Of a stretch of DNA of 64,000 nt, positions 42,745 through 51,417 are shown piece after piece. Origin of the DNA: Hymenobacter jeongseonensis (GTDB lineage: Bacteria; Bacteroidota; Bacteroidia; Cytophagales; Hymenobacteraceae); the NCBI RefSeq assembly GCF_015694725.1, contig NZ_JADQDQ010000001.1, forward strand, positions 310,001 to 374,000, written 5' to 3'. The notes below the pieces were generated by a model. The model was not told where the DNA came from and did not search any database. It worked only from the letters and a program-made list of their open reading frames with translations. The position numbers and the translations under genes were made by a program. The first letter of the stretch is position 1. Every line of letters begins with the position of its first letter.

Positions 42745-42780
42745 ATAGGTAATTATCTGTCAGTAAGCAGTTTGTGTAAA

Positions 42781-42797
42781 TGGCACGGGGCTTGGCA
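42781..42797 (+). promoter_or_regulatory. Sigma-54-like promoter of the exporter operon
   Basis: TGGCACG at 42781-42787 (exact -24 element), then GGGC and TTGGCA at 42792-42797, close to the -12 element TTGCA with one extra G. A hairpin ATAAGGGT..ACCCTTAT (42798-42820) follows at once. The ATG of the adaptor gene is at 42833. Confidence 0.55.
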
Positions 42798-42832
42798 ATA
42801 AGGGTAGGAAACACCCTTATTTCTGCACGAAA

Positions 42833-44080
42833 ATGGACAGAGCCATTGCGCCATCAATTCAAAACCAACGACAGCGGCGGCGCTGGCTGCTCGCAGTGGG
42901 CGCAGTGGCGGTGGCGGTGGCAGCGGTGCTGGCTTTTCGCTTCGTCCTGAAACCCAGCATTAGCCGCAACGATATTCTCACGGCACGAGTCGAGACGGGC
43001 GACGTGGAAGCTTCGCTAACCGCTGCCGGTACCATTATTCCGGGCCGGGAAGCGGTGTTGACCAGCCCGATTCAAAGCACGATTCGGCGGGTGGCCGTGG
43101 CAATTGGCGCCCAGGTAAAGCCCGGCGAAACCATCCTGGAACTGGACAAAGAGCTGGCTAATTCGTCGCTGGCCAAGCTCGACGATGAGCAGCTGCGCAA
43201 CCAGAACAAAAATTCGCAGCTGCAGTTGACGCTGGAGCGCAGCCTCAACGACTTGCGCATTCAAGCCGAAGTGCAGGCCGTGAAAGTGAATAGCCTGCAA
43301 TCGGCCCTGCGCGACGAGCAGCAGCTCCTGAAAATTGGCGGCGGCACTGCCGAAAACGTGCGGCAAGCCGAGCTAAACCTCGCCGTGGCCCAGCTGGAAG
43401 CCCAGCGCCTGGCCCGCCAGATTCAGACCCAGCAGCGGTCCAACGCGGCCGATGTGCGCGAGCTGGGCTACACGGTTTCGATGCAGCAGCGCAGCATTTC
43501 GGAGTTGGCCACCAAGCTGCGGCAAGCCGACATCAGCAGCCAGCAGCCGGGCGTGGTGACCTGGGTGAACGAGGACATCGGCACCACGGTGCAGGCCGGC
43601 GACCCGCTGGCCCGCGTGGCCGACTTGAGCAGTTTTCGGGTGCGGGCCACGATTTCGGATACGTACGCCGATGCACTGCACCCCGGCGACCCGGTGGTGG
43701 TGCGCATCAACGACACCGATTTGCGCGGCAGCATAGCCAGCGTCAGCCCCAGCGTGGACAAGGGCGTGTTGACGTTTTACGCGCGCCTCGAGAACCCCAA
43801 GCACCCGGTGCTGCGGCCCAACCTCCGGGCCGATGTGTTTGTGGTGACCCGCGCCCACCACGGGGTGCTGCGCGTGAAAAACGGCCCCTTCTACACGGGT
43901 GGCAAAGAGCAGCCCGTGTACGTGCTGGCCAATGGCAAGGCCGTGCGCCGCACCGTGCGCTTCGGCGACAGCAATTTCGACCACGTGCAAATCCTGGACG
44001 GCCTGCGGGCCGGGGAGGAAGTGGTGGTGTCGGACATGAAGGAGCACGCGGAAACGCCGGAGCTATTGGTCAAAGAATAA
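42833..44080 (+). CDS. HlyD/MacA-like periplasmic adaptor
   Basis: Protein of 415 residues with one N-terminal anchor helix (about 20-37, LLAVGAVAVAVAAVLAFRF). A biotinyl-lipoyl half motif (VTSPIQSTIRRVAVAIGAQVKPGETILELD, read in parts) is followed by a long coiled-coil hairpin (about 100-235, rich in Leu/Gln/Arg) and a beta-barrel (DLSSFRVRATISDTYADAL, LRPNLRADVFVVTR). It links an inner-membrane transporter to TolC. It is the first gene of the five-gene set and lies 26 bases after the promoter hairpin and 36 after the sigma-54-like -12 element. The TolC gene starts 12 bases after its stop. Confidence 0.9.
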   Translation: MDRAIAPSIQNQRQRRRWLLAVGAVAVAVAAVLAFRFVLKPSISRNDILTARVETGDVEASLTAAGTIIPGREAVLTSPIQSTIRRVAVAIGAQVKPGETILELDKELANSSLAKLDDEQLRNQNKNSQLQLTLERSLNDLRIQAEVQAVKVNSLQSALRDEQQLLKIGGGTAENVRQAELNLAVAQLEAQRLARQIQTQQRSNAADVRELGYTVSMQQRSISELATKLRQADISSQQPGVVTWVNEDIGTTVQAGDPLARVADLSSFRVRATISDTYADALHPGDPVVVRINDTDLRGSIASVSPSVDKGVLTFYARLENPKHPVLRPNLRADVFVVTRAHHGVLRVKNGPFYTGGKEQPVYVLANGKAVRRTVRFGDSNFDHVQILDGLRAGEEVVVSDMKEHAETPELLVKE

Positions 44081-44092
44081 GGCGAAACGGTG

Positions 44093-45550
44093 ATGAAACT
44101 TCGACTCCTTTTTCTGTTCGGGATGCTGGCGCTGGTAAAGCTGCCGGCCCTTGCGCAGCCTGCCACCACTGGCCTGACGCTGGAAGGCGTTATTGCTTTG
44201 GCGCTCAATCAATCGGCGGTAGGCCAGCAGGCTTACACCACCCGCGAAACCAGCTACTGGGCCTGGCGCGGCTACCAGGCCAACTACCGCCCGCAGCTGG
44301 GCTTGCAGGGTACGCTGCCCAACTTTAGCCGGGCCATTGCGCCGGTGGTGCAGCCCGATGGCACCACCAGTTTCCAGTCGGTGCGCATCAATAATTCGGA
44401 TTTGGGCCTGACCATGACCCAGAACATTGGCCTCACCGGCGGGCAGGTGTTTGTGGGCTCGGTAGTGCAGCGGTTCGATGATTTCAACGGCCAACTGCGG
44501 CGCTACAACAACCAGCCCTTCACCCTGGGCCTGACGCAGCCGCTGGGCCAGTTCAACAGCCTGCGCTGGGCCCGGCGCATCGAGCCGCTGCGCTACCAGG
44601 AAAGCCAGCGCCAGTACGTGGAAGAACGCGAAACCATTGCCCAGCGCGTAACGGAGTTGTATTTTGATGTGCTCCTCCAACAAGTGAACGCCGAAGTGGC
44701 CCGGCAAAATGCCGAAGCCACCGCCGAGCTGCTGCGCATCGGCCAGGAGCGGTTCAAGCTGGGCCGCATCTCGCAAAGCGACTTGCTGCAACTCGAGTTG
44801 AACCTGCTCGATGCCCGCCAGGCCCAAACGCAAGCTCAACTCAACGCCCAAAATGCCACGGTTGACTTGCAAGCCTATACTGGACTTGCTGATGCCCCTG
44901 GCCTCGCCGTGCCGGCTTCAGCCCCCCAACTGGCCGTGGCGCCAACCCAGGCGCTGGAGCAGGCCCGGCTGCACCGGAGCACCACGCTGGCTTTTCGCCG
45001 CCGGCTGCTACAGGCCGAGCGCGACGTGGCGCAGGCCCGTGGCACCACCGGCTTCCAGGCCACGCTCACGGCCAACATGGGCTATGTCAACCAAGCCGCT
45101 TCCTTCACGGATACCTACGTGAACCTGCAGAACCAGCAGCAAGTGGGCCTGGTGTTTTCGATGCCGCTGGTGGACTGGGGCCGGCAGAAGTCCATCGTTA
45201 AAACCGCTGAGCTGACCCGCGACCAGGTGCGGCACTCGGTAGCCCAAGAGGAACGCAGCTTTGAGCAGACCGTGCTGACCCAGGCCAGCCAATTCGCCGC
45301 TCTGGCCGAGCAGCTGCGCCTCGCCGAGCGGGCCGACTCGCTGGCCCAGCGCCGCTACGACATTGCCCGCGCCACCTACCTGCTGGGCCGCATCAGCCTC
45401 ACCGATTTGAGTCTGGCTTCCAACGCCAAGGACAGCGCCAAGCGCACCCGCATTTTCGCGCTGCGGGCCTGCTGGGTGGCGCACTACCGCCTGCGGGCCC
45501 TCACGCTCTACGACTTTGAAAAACAGGCGCCCATCGTGGCGACTCGCTAA
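44093..45550 (+). CDS. TolC-family outer-membrane efflux protein
   Basis: Protein of 485 residues from ATG 44093 (a GTG immediately before is open too). Signal peptide (LLFLFGMLALVKLPALAQ), then two structural repeats of the TolC barrel/coiled-coil (about 30-240 and 255-470), with long amphipathic helices (QNAEATAELLRIGQERFKLG, LSQSDLLQLELNLLDARQ read in parts). It provides the outer-membrane channel of the exporter. It is co-directional and tightly spaced with the adaptor and ABC genes. Outer-membrane efflux family membership is clear; substrate is not. Confidence 0.9.
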   Translation: MKLRLLFLFGMLALVKLPALAQPATTGLTLEGVIALALNQSAVGQQAYTTRETSYWAWRGYQANYRPQLGLQGTLPNFSRAIAPVVQPDGTTSFQSVRINNSDLGLTMTQNIGLTGGQVFVGSVVQRFDDFNGQLRRYNNQPFTLGLTQPLGQFNSLRWARRIEPLRYQESQRQYVEERETIAQRVTELYFDVLLQQVNAEVARQNAEATAELLRIGQERFKLGRISQSDLLQLELNLLDARQAQTQAQLNAQNATVDLQAYTGLADAPGLAVPASAPQLAVAPTQALEQARLHRSTTLAFRRRLLQAERDVAQARGTTGFQATLTANMGYVNQAASFTDTYVNLQNQQQVGLVFSMPLVDWGRQKSIVKTAELTRDQVRHSVAQEERSFEQTVLTQASQFAALAEQLRLAERADSLAQRRYDIARATYLLGRISLTDLSLASNAKDSAKRTRIFALRACWVAHYRLRALTLYDFEKQAPIVATR

Positions 45551-45595
45551 CCTTGCTTTCACCTCATTTTACGCGCTTTTCTCACCTTTTTTCTC

Positions 45596-46342
45596 ATGGA
45601 AAATCTGCTTGCCACCTCGACTGATACCCGCGCCCAACTGCCGCTGAATGGCCCGGCTGCTGAGGAAACTCCCGTCCTTCAGCTCACCAACATCGAGAAG
45701 GTGTACCAAACCAGCACCATCGAGACGGTGGCACTGAACCGGGTGAACCTGACCATCAACCGCGGCGAGTTTGTGTCCATCATGGGGCCCAGCGGCTGCG
45801 GCAAGTCCACGCTGCTCAGCCTGATGGGCTTGCTTGATGAGCCCACCAGCGGCACCATTGCCGTGGATGGCCGACTAGTGACGTCGTTCTCGGACCGCGA
45901 GCTGGCCGCGATTCGCAACCTGAAAATCGGCTTCGTTTTCCAGAGCTACCATTTGATAAACGACCTGTCGGTGGTGGATAACGTGGAGGTGCCGCTGCTG
46001 TACCGGCCCGGCATGGGCGGCAAGGAGCGCCGGAAGCGGGCCCTGGCTGCGCTGGACAAAGTGGGCCTGAGCGCCCGCACGGGGCACTTTCCCAGCCAGC
46101 TTTCGGGTGGGCAGCGGCAGCGGGTGGCCATTGCGCGGGCCCTGGCCGGCGGCCCGGAAATTATTCTGGCCGACGAGCCCACGGGCAACCTCGACTCGGT
46201 GATGGGGGAGGAGATTATGGACTTGCTGCTGGGCCTCAACCGGCAGGACGGCGTGACCATCGTGATGGTGACTCACGACGAGCACCAGGCGCTGAAAACG
46301 CAGCGGGTGGTGCGGTTTTTCGACGGCAGCCAGGTCGGCTGA
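45596..46342 (+). CDS. MacB-type ABC transporter ATP-binding protein
   Basis: Protein of 248 residues. Walker [11 protein letters not shown]-loop FVFQSYHLI, signature [15 protein letters not shown] and Walker [13 protein letters not shown], then the switch His in MVTHDEHQ. It resembles LolD/MacB-type ATPases that drive FtsX-like permeases in mechanotransmission rather than direct transport. The N-terminal 25 residues form an acidic extension. It sits between the TolC gene and two permease genes, so it presumably powers that heterodimer. Confidence 0.93.
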   Translation: MENLLATSTDTRAQLPLNGPAAEETPVLQLTNIEKVYQTSTIETVALNRVNLTINRGEFVSIMGPSGCGKSTLLSLMGLLDEPTSGTIAVDGRLVTSFSDRELAAIRNLKIGFVFQSYHLINDLSVVDNVEVPLLYRPGMGGKERRKRALAALDKVGLSARTGHFPSQLSGGQRQRVAIARALAGGPEIILADEPTGNLDSVMGEEIMDLLLGLNRQDGVTIVMVTHDEHQALKTQRVVRFFDGSQVG

Positions 46343-46393
46343 ACGGCGTGCTGAGCATGACGGCCTCACTCAAAAAAATAAAATTCTGCAGCT

Positions 46394-47656
46394 ATGCTTC
46401 TCAACTATCTTAAAATCGCCTGGAAGGTGCTCTTGCGGCGCAAGTTTTTCACCTTCATTTCTTTGTTCGGCATCAGTTTTACGCTGATGATTATGCTGGT
46501 GGTGATGGCCATGGTGAACCACATAACCGGAGCCCAAGCGCCGGAAAAGCGCATCGACCGAATGCTGTTCGTGAGCTTACTCAACCAGCAGCTCCGCGAT
46601 GGCGGGAATATGAATTCACCTATGAGTGCTCACTTCATCGACCGGTACGTGCGTACCCTGAAGACGCCCGCTACAGTGGCGCTGACGTCGATGACGTCGA
46701 CGGTTACCTCCTTCGCGAATAACGAAAGCCTGAGCCTGGACGTGCGCTACACCGATGGGAATTTCTGGAAAGTAACCGATTTCGAGTTTCTTGACGGCCG
46801 GCCTTTCACGGGCCAAGAAGTAAGCCGCGCCGACCGGGTGTGCGTCATAAGTGAACACACAGCGCGGGCGTTTTTTGGCACTACTAAAGGGGTGGCCGGG
46901 CGCATTATGGAGCTGGGCATTTACCGCTACCGCATTGCGGGGGTGGTACCCAATGTGCCGGTTATCCGGTTCTACAGCAGTGCTGATGTATGGGTACCCT
47001 ACACGCTGAGCACTAGCTACCGCACCGACAGCCGCTTGGATGGCGAATTCATTCCCATTTTGCTGGCCGGGCCCGGGGCCGAGGCGCTGCCGGCCATCCG
47101 CGCCGAGTTTGCGCAGGTTATGCGGCGAGTGGAAGTCCCGGACCCCAAGGCAGTGAAGAAACTCTCGGCCCATGCCGACCCGGCATTGGCGAGCATCACG
47201 CGGCAGCTCACCAACCATACCACCACCGAAGACGATGGCATGGGCGTCTTTCTGCTTGGTTGCACTGTGCTCGGCCTGCTATTTATGCTGCTGCCGGCGC
47301 TGAACCTAGTGAACCTGAACGTGACGCGCATCCTGGAGCGCTCCAGCGAAATTGGCGTGCGCAAAGCATTTGGGGCCTCGGGTAGTGCGCTGGTTGGCCA
47401 GTTCCTGGTCGAAAACTTGGTGCTGGCCGGAGTGGGCGGCTTGCTGGGGCTGGGCCTGGCGGCCGGGGCGCTGCATCTGCTGAACGGCAGCCATTTTATT
47501 GCCTATGCGCAGTTTGGACTCAGCTGGTGGGCTTTTGGCTGGGGCCTGGTGCTGGCCGTGGTATTTGGCCTGATGAGCGGGGTGTACCCCGCCTGGAAAA
47601 TGTCGCGCCTGCACCCCATGGATGCGCTGCGCGGCGGCGGCAGCGGACCCCAGTAG
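46394..47656 (+). CDS. FtsX/MacB-like ABC permease, subunit 1
   Basis: Protein of 420 residues. One N-terminal helix (FTFISLFGISFTLMIMLVVM), a periplasmic MacB-PCD-like domain (about 45-275), then three C-terminal helices with the FtsX domain (LLFMLLPALNLVNLNVTRIL, SEIGVRKAFGASGSALVGQF). ERSSEIGVRKAFGA is the coupling-helix signature. It couples to the upstream ATPase and pairs with the next permease. The gap to subunit 2 is 48 bases. Confidence 0.88.
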   Translation: MLLNYLKIAWKVLLRRKFFTFISLFGISFTLMIMLVVMAMVNHITGAQAPEKRIDRMLFVSLLNQQLRDGGNMNSPMSAHFIDRYVRTLKTPATVALTSMTSTVTSFANNESLSLDVRYTDGNFWKVTDFEFLDGRPFTGQEVSRADRVCVISEHTARAFFGTTKGVAGRIMELGIYRYRIAGVVPNVPVIRFYSSADVWVPYTLSTSYRTDSRLDGEFIPILLAGPGAEALPAIRAEFAQVMRRVEVPDPKAVKKLSAHADPALASITRQLTNHTTTEDDGMGVFLLGCTVLGLLFMLLPALNLVNLNVTRILERSSEIGVRKAFGASGSALVGQFLVENLVLAGVGGLLGLGLAAGALHLLNGSHFIAYAQFGLSWWAFGWGLVLAVVFGLMSGVYPAWKMSRLHPMDALRGGGSGPQ

Positions 47657-47704
47657 AGCCCCGCCGGCCGGGCCTACTCACCCTCACTCTTTTACTTTCC
47701 TCCC

Positions 47705-48904
47705 ATGGTACGCCACCTTTTTCGCTTAATCTGGAACCGCAAACGGTCCAACGTTCTGTTGCTTTCCGAAATATTCTTCTCCTTCGTCGTCTTGTTTGGC
47801 GTGGCCACGTTGCTATTCAACTTCGGCCGGAACTACGTGCAGCCATTCGGCTTTCGCCACGATAATGTGTGGCGGCTGACCATTGGGGCTCGGCAAGGCG
47901 AAAAAATGCCTCGCCCACAGCTCGACGACGTGCTGCGGCAGGTGCGCGCCTTGCCAGGGGTGCAGGAAATAACCCTCACCAGTTTCAACACGCCCTTCCG
48001 CTTCAGCACCATGAACGGCGACTTTGCCCGGGGCTCCAAGAAGGCGCGCGGGGTAGACCGCTACGACGCCGATGACCGTTATGGCCCCCTCTTTGGCCTA
48101 AAATTACGGGAAGGCCGCTGGTTTAACGCCAGCGACGACGCCGCGACCCGTCCGCTGGCGGTCATCAGTCAGGATACCCGCGAGGCCCTGTTTGGAGCCG
48201 GCGAAACCGCCGTGGGCAAACTCATCCGGAGCGATGACCAATTCGGCGGCGACGCGCCCAAAGAATACCAAGTGGTGGGGGTGGCGGACAAAGTGCGGAT
48301 GAGCGGCGACTTTGCATCGGCTACGCCGTCTGTGTGGATGCGCCTTGCTCCGCACGACACCACAAGTTGGGAAAGCGCCACCGTGCTGGTGCGCGTAGCA
48401 TCGGGACAAGGCGCGCCCCTGCAGCAGCGCATCGTGCACACCGTGGCCGGCCTCACCCGCCAGTGGAGCACGCAGGTGTACGCGCTGGAAACTGACCGAC
48501 TCGATAAGCTGAAGCCCACACTGGCCCCACTGGTGGCACTGGCGGTGGTAGGCATTTTTCTGGTGGTGAACGTGGCCCTTGGCTTGTTTGGGGTGCTGTG
48601 GTACAACATCAGCCAGCGCCGCGCCGAAATCGGACTGCGTCGAGCCGTGGGCGCTACCGGCGCCGGCATAGGCCGGCAGTTTTTGGGCGAGGTGCTGGTG
48701 CTCACCACCCTGGGCGTACTGGCCGGTAGCCTGCTAGCCGTGCAGTTTCCGCTGCTGGGTGCCTTTGAAATAGAGCCGCAGGTTTACCTCATGGCCATGC
48801 TCATGGCCACAGGATTAATTTATGTGCTGGCGGCTGGGTGCGCCTGGCAGCCCAGCCGTCTGGCGGCGGGCATCCAGCCAGCCGCCGCGCTGCGGGAAGA
48901 GTAG
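47705..48904 (+). CDS. FtsX/MacB-like ABC permease, subunit 2
   Basis: Protein of 399 residues with the same topology as subunit 1: N-terminal helix (LLSEIFFSFVVLFGVATLLF), a periplasmic domain (about 45-270) and FtsX helices at the C-terminus. The coupling segment is ISQRRAEIGLRRAVGATGAG. Two different permeases imply a heterodimer. The last helix ends in a short tail (IQPAAALREE). It is the last of the five core exporter genes; the GIN-domain gene follows after 154 bases. Confidence 0.88.
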   Translation: MVRHLFRLIWNRKRSNVLLLSEIFFSFVVLFGVATLLFNFGRNYVQPFGFRHDNVWRLTIGARQGEKMPRPQLDDVLRQVRALPGVQEITLTSFNTPFRFSTMNGDFARGSKKARGVDRYDADDRYGPLFGLKLREGRWFNASDDAATRPLAVISQDTREALFGAGETAVGKLIRSDDQFGGDAPKEYQVVGVADKVRMSGDFASATPSVWMRLAPHDTTSWESATVLVRVASGQGAPLQQRIVHTVAGLTRQWSTQVYALETDRLDKLKPTLAPLVALAVVGIFLVVNVALGLFGVLWYNISQRRAEIGLRRAVGATGAGIGRQFLGEVLVLTTLGVLAGSLLAVQFPLLGAFEIEPQVYLMAMLMATGLIYVLAAGCAWQPSRLAAGIQPAAALREE

Positions 48905-49058
48905 AAAAGGGTAGGAACCCTGCGCCGCCGGCATTATTTTGCTGTAGCACGGTGCCGAAACGCGGCCCGCTCCGGTAGCCGGGCAACCCGGGCCCGTCGG
49001 CGCGCATCTAAAGGTGTCGATACCTATTTCATCACTCACCCTTTTTCACCTGCTGCAC

Positions 49059-49763
49059 ATGAAAAATCTCACTTCCCTCGCCCTGCTCTGGCTGCTGGCC
49101 CTCGTACCCGCCCTGGCCCAAACTGCCTCGGAAACCCGCTCCCTGCCCAGCTTTCAAGCGGTAGAGGTCAGCAGCGGCGTTGAGCTGCACCTCGTATCCG
49201 GCCAGCCCCAGGCCGTGCAAGCCAGCGCCGACTCGCCCGAGTTGCTGGCCCGCCTCACAACCGAAGTTAGCAACGGCGTGCTAAAAATCAGCTTCGACCG
49301 CAAGCTGAGCGAGGCGTGGGGCAAGAAAAACTTCGTCCGCAACCTGCGCGTGAACGTAACGGCCGCCTCGCTCACGGCCCTGAAAGCCAGCAGCGGCTCC
49401 AAAGTAGAAGTGGCTGGCACGTACGCCACCGATAATCTTGACTTGGGGGTTTCTTCCGGTGCCACGCTCCAAGCCACTTTCGCGGCCACTTCCCTCAACG
49501 CCCGCGTGAGTAGCGGCGGCGTGGCCACCGTGACCGGTAAGATTCAGCGCCTCGACGTGCAGGCTTCCAGCGGCGGCGTGTTCAAAGGCAGCGACTTGCA
49601 GGCCACTGCCTGCGAGGCCGCGGCCTCCAGCGGCGGCACCGTGGCCGTGGCCGTGCAAGAATCCCTTACCGCCAACGCTTCGAGTGGCGGCGACGTGCGC
49701 TACAGCGGCTCCCCCAAAGTAACCAAGCGCACCAGCAGCGGCGGCAGCGTGAAGAGCCGCTAA
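49059..49763 (+). CDS. Secreted GIN-domain (DUF2807) protein
   Basis: Protein of 234 residues from ATG 49059, with a signal peptide (LTSLALLWLLALVPALAQ). The DUF2807/GIN domain fills the rest as a right-handed beta-helix-like repeat: FQAVEVSSGVELHLV, LTALKASSGSKVEVAG, LDLGVSSGATLQATF, LNARVSSGGVATVTG, ending SSGGSVKSR. The repeating SSG-turn pattern is clear. The function is unknown; such proteins sit at the cell surface. It lies between the exporter and its regulators, so it may be a substrate or accessory of the system (inference). Confidence 0.88.
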   Translation: MKNLTSLALLWLLALVPALAQTASETRSLPSFQAVEVSSGVELHLVSGQPQAVQASADSPELLARLTTEVSNGVLKISFDRKLSEAWGKKNFVRNLRVNVTAASLTALKASSGSKVEVAGTYATDNLDLGVSSGATLQATFAATSLNARVSSGGVATVTGKIQRLDVQASSGGVFKGSDLQATACEAAASSGGTVAVAVQESLTANASSGGDVRYSGSPKVTKRTSSGGSVKSR

Positions 49764-49797
49764 GCCGGCGCGTTATTCGAGTACGTCCTTCATTACC

Positions 49798-49835
49798 AGC
49801 ACGTCATGCCTCGGCACCGCCGGGCATGACGTGCT
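49798..49835. terminator. Hairpin after the GIN-domain gene
   Basis: A perfect 13-bp stem, AGCACGTCATGCC pairing with its complement, around a 12-base loop, 35 bases after the stop. It is followed by only a short T-rich stretch, so it may be a partial terminator before the regulator gene. Confidence 0.6.
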
Positions 49836-49868
49836 TTCTGATTCCCTATCTCACTTATTTTCTGCGTC

Positions 49869-51272
49869 ATGTTACTCATTGTCGACGACGACCTCGCCGT
49901 TCGCACTTCCCTCAAGCTGCTGCTGAAGCGGGCGGGCTACGAAGCGCACGCCGTGGCCACGCCGGCCGAAACCCTGGCCGTGGTGCGCGAAACGCCGCCT
50001 CAGCTGGTGCTGATGGACATGAACTTTTCCCTCGCCACCACCGGCGCCGATGGGCTGGCGCTGCTGCGCGAGGTGAAAACGCTGGCTTCGCAAATCCCCG
50101 TGATTCTCATCACCGGCTGGGGCTCCATCAGCCTGGCCGTGGAGGGCATGAAGGCCGGCGCGGCCGAGTTCGTGACCAAGCCCTGGAACAACGAGGCCCT
50201 GCTGCAAACCATCCGCACGGTGCTGAGCCTCAGCGCCAGCCAAGTGGCCGGCTCTACCGAAGCCGATAGTCCCGCCGCCAGCCGCCGCCAGCTCGACAAG
50301 CAGTACCGTTTGGCCGATATCATTGGCCAGGACCCGCAGTTGTTGCACGTGCTGCGGAACGTGGGCCAGGTGGCTGCCACCGATGCCTCGGTGCTCATCG
50401 AAGGCGAAAGCGGCACCGGCAAGGAGCTCATTGCGGAAGCCATTCACCGCAACAGCCACCGCAAGCACCAACCGTTTGTGAAGGTGAACCTGGGCGGTAT
50501 TTCGAGCTCATTGTTTGAAAGCGAGATGTTTGGTCACCGCCGCGGCGCCTTCACCGATGCCAAAGCCGACCGGGTGGGCCGCTTCGAAATGGCCAACGGC
50601 GGCACCATTTTCCTTGATGAAATCGGCGAGTTGGAGCTGGCTTCCCAGGTGAAATTGCTGCGGGTGCTGCAAGACCGCACCTACGAGGTGCTGGGCGATA
50701 GCAAACCCCGCCGCCTGGACATCCGCGTCATTGCCGCCACCAACCGCAACCTGGCCGAGATGGTGGCGCAAGGCCGCTTCCGCGAAGACCTGTTCTACCG
50801 CATCAACCTAATTACGGTGCGCCTGCCCGCCCTGCGCGAGCGGCCGGGCGACATTCCGCTGCTCACCCAGCACTTCGTGGACCAGCTTCGCGCCACCTAC
50901 CACCGCCCGGCCCTGCGCGTGAGCACCCGCGCCCTGCACTGGCTCCGCGAGCAGCAGCTCCCCGGCAACATCCGCGAGCTCAAAAACCTGGTGGAGCGCG
51001 CCGTGCTCGTGAGCGGCAAAGAGGAGCTGGGCCCCGAAGACTTCCAGGCCAACGCCCAGCGCCTGCCCATACGCCACCCGGAGCCCGGCGAGCTGCCCGC
51101 ACCCGGCACCATGACCCTGGACGAGCTGGAAGCCCAGATGATTCGGCAGGCGCTCAGCCATTACGATGGCAACATCAGCCGCGTGGCCAAAGCCCTGGGC
51201 CTGAGCCGCGGCGCCCTCTACAGAAGGCTGGAAAAGCACGCCATTCCGTTCGAAACGGCGGATGGCGGCTGA
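49869..51272 (+). CDS. Sigma-54-dependent NtrC-type response regulator
   Basis: Protein of 467 residues. The receiver domain (1-115) has the acidic pair DDD near residue 6, phosphoacceptor Asp50 in LVLMDMNF, and Lys in FVTKPW. The AAA+ domain has Walker A GESGTGKE and the sigma-54-contact loop GAFTDA (RRGAFTDAKADR). The C-terminal Fis-type HTH covers NISRVAKALGLSRGALYRR. It activates RNA polymerase with sigma-54. The sigma-54-like promoter and dyads at 42685-42797 are the obvious target. It is paired with the histidine kinase at 51418, across repeat copy E. Confidence 0.93.
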   Translation: MLLIVDDDLAVRTSLKLLLKRAGYEAHAVATPAETLAVVRETPPQLVLMDMNFSLATTGADGLALLREVKTLASQIPVILITGWGSISLAVEGMKAGAAEFVTKPWNNEALLQTIRTVLSLSASQVAGSTEADSPAASRRQLDKQYRLADIIGQDPQLLHVLRNVGQVAATDASVLIEGESGTGKELIAEAIHRNSHRKHQPFVKVNLGGISSSLFESEMFGHRRGAFTDAKADRVGRFEMANGGTIFLDEIGELELASQVKLLRVLQDRTYEVLGDSKPRRLDIRVIAATNRNLAEMVAQGRFREDLFYRINLITVRLPALRERPGDIPLLTQHFVDQLRATYHRPALRVSTRALHWLREQQLPGNIRELKNLVERAVLVSGKEELGPEDFQANAQRLPIRHPEPGELPAPGTMTLDELEAQMIRQALSHYDGNISRVAKALGLSRGALYRRLEKHAIPFETADGG

Positions 51273-51293
51273 ATACAAAAGGACGACATCCAG

Positions 51294-51404
51294 AAAGAAC
51301 GTCATGCAGAGCGCAGCGAAGCATCTCGCGTGGGATAGTAACTCAATCGATGGAATTAATGGTGGCATGCGAGATGCTTCGCTGCGCTCTGCATGACGTT
51401 CTTT
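51294..51404. repeat. Palindromic dispersed repeat, copy E, inside a two-component operon
   Basis: Perfect inverted arms of about 36 bp (51294-51329 and 51369-51404) containing GCAGAGCGCAGCGAAGCATC. The core has CAATCGATGGAATTAATGG, related to copy A. It lies between the response regulator and histidine kinase genes and ends 13 bases before the kinase ATG, so it can affect translation or transcript stability. Confidence 0.9.
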
Positions 51405-51417
51405 GGTTGATAAAATC

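Noticed and set aside
46343..46372. GCTGAGCATGACGGC after the ABC ATPase gene as another copy of the palindromic repeat
   Set aside because: Only a short partial match to one arm, in altered order and without a partner arm; chance similarity is likely.
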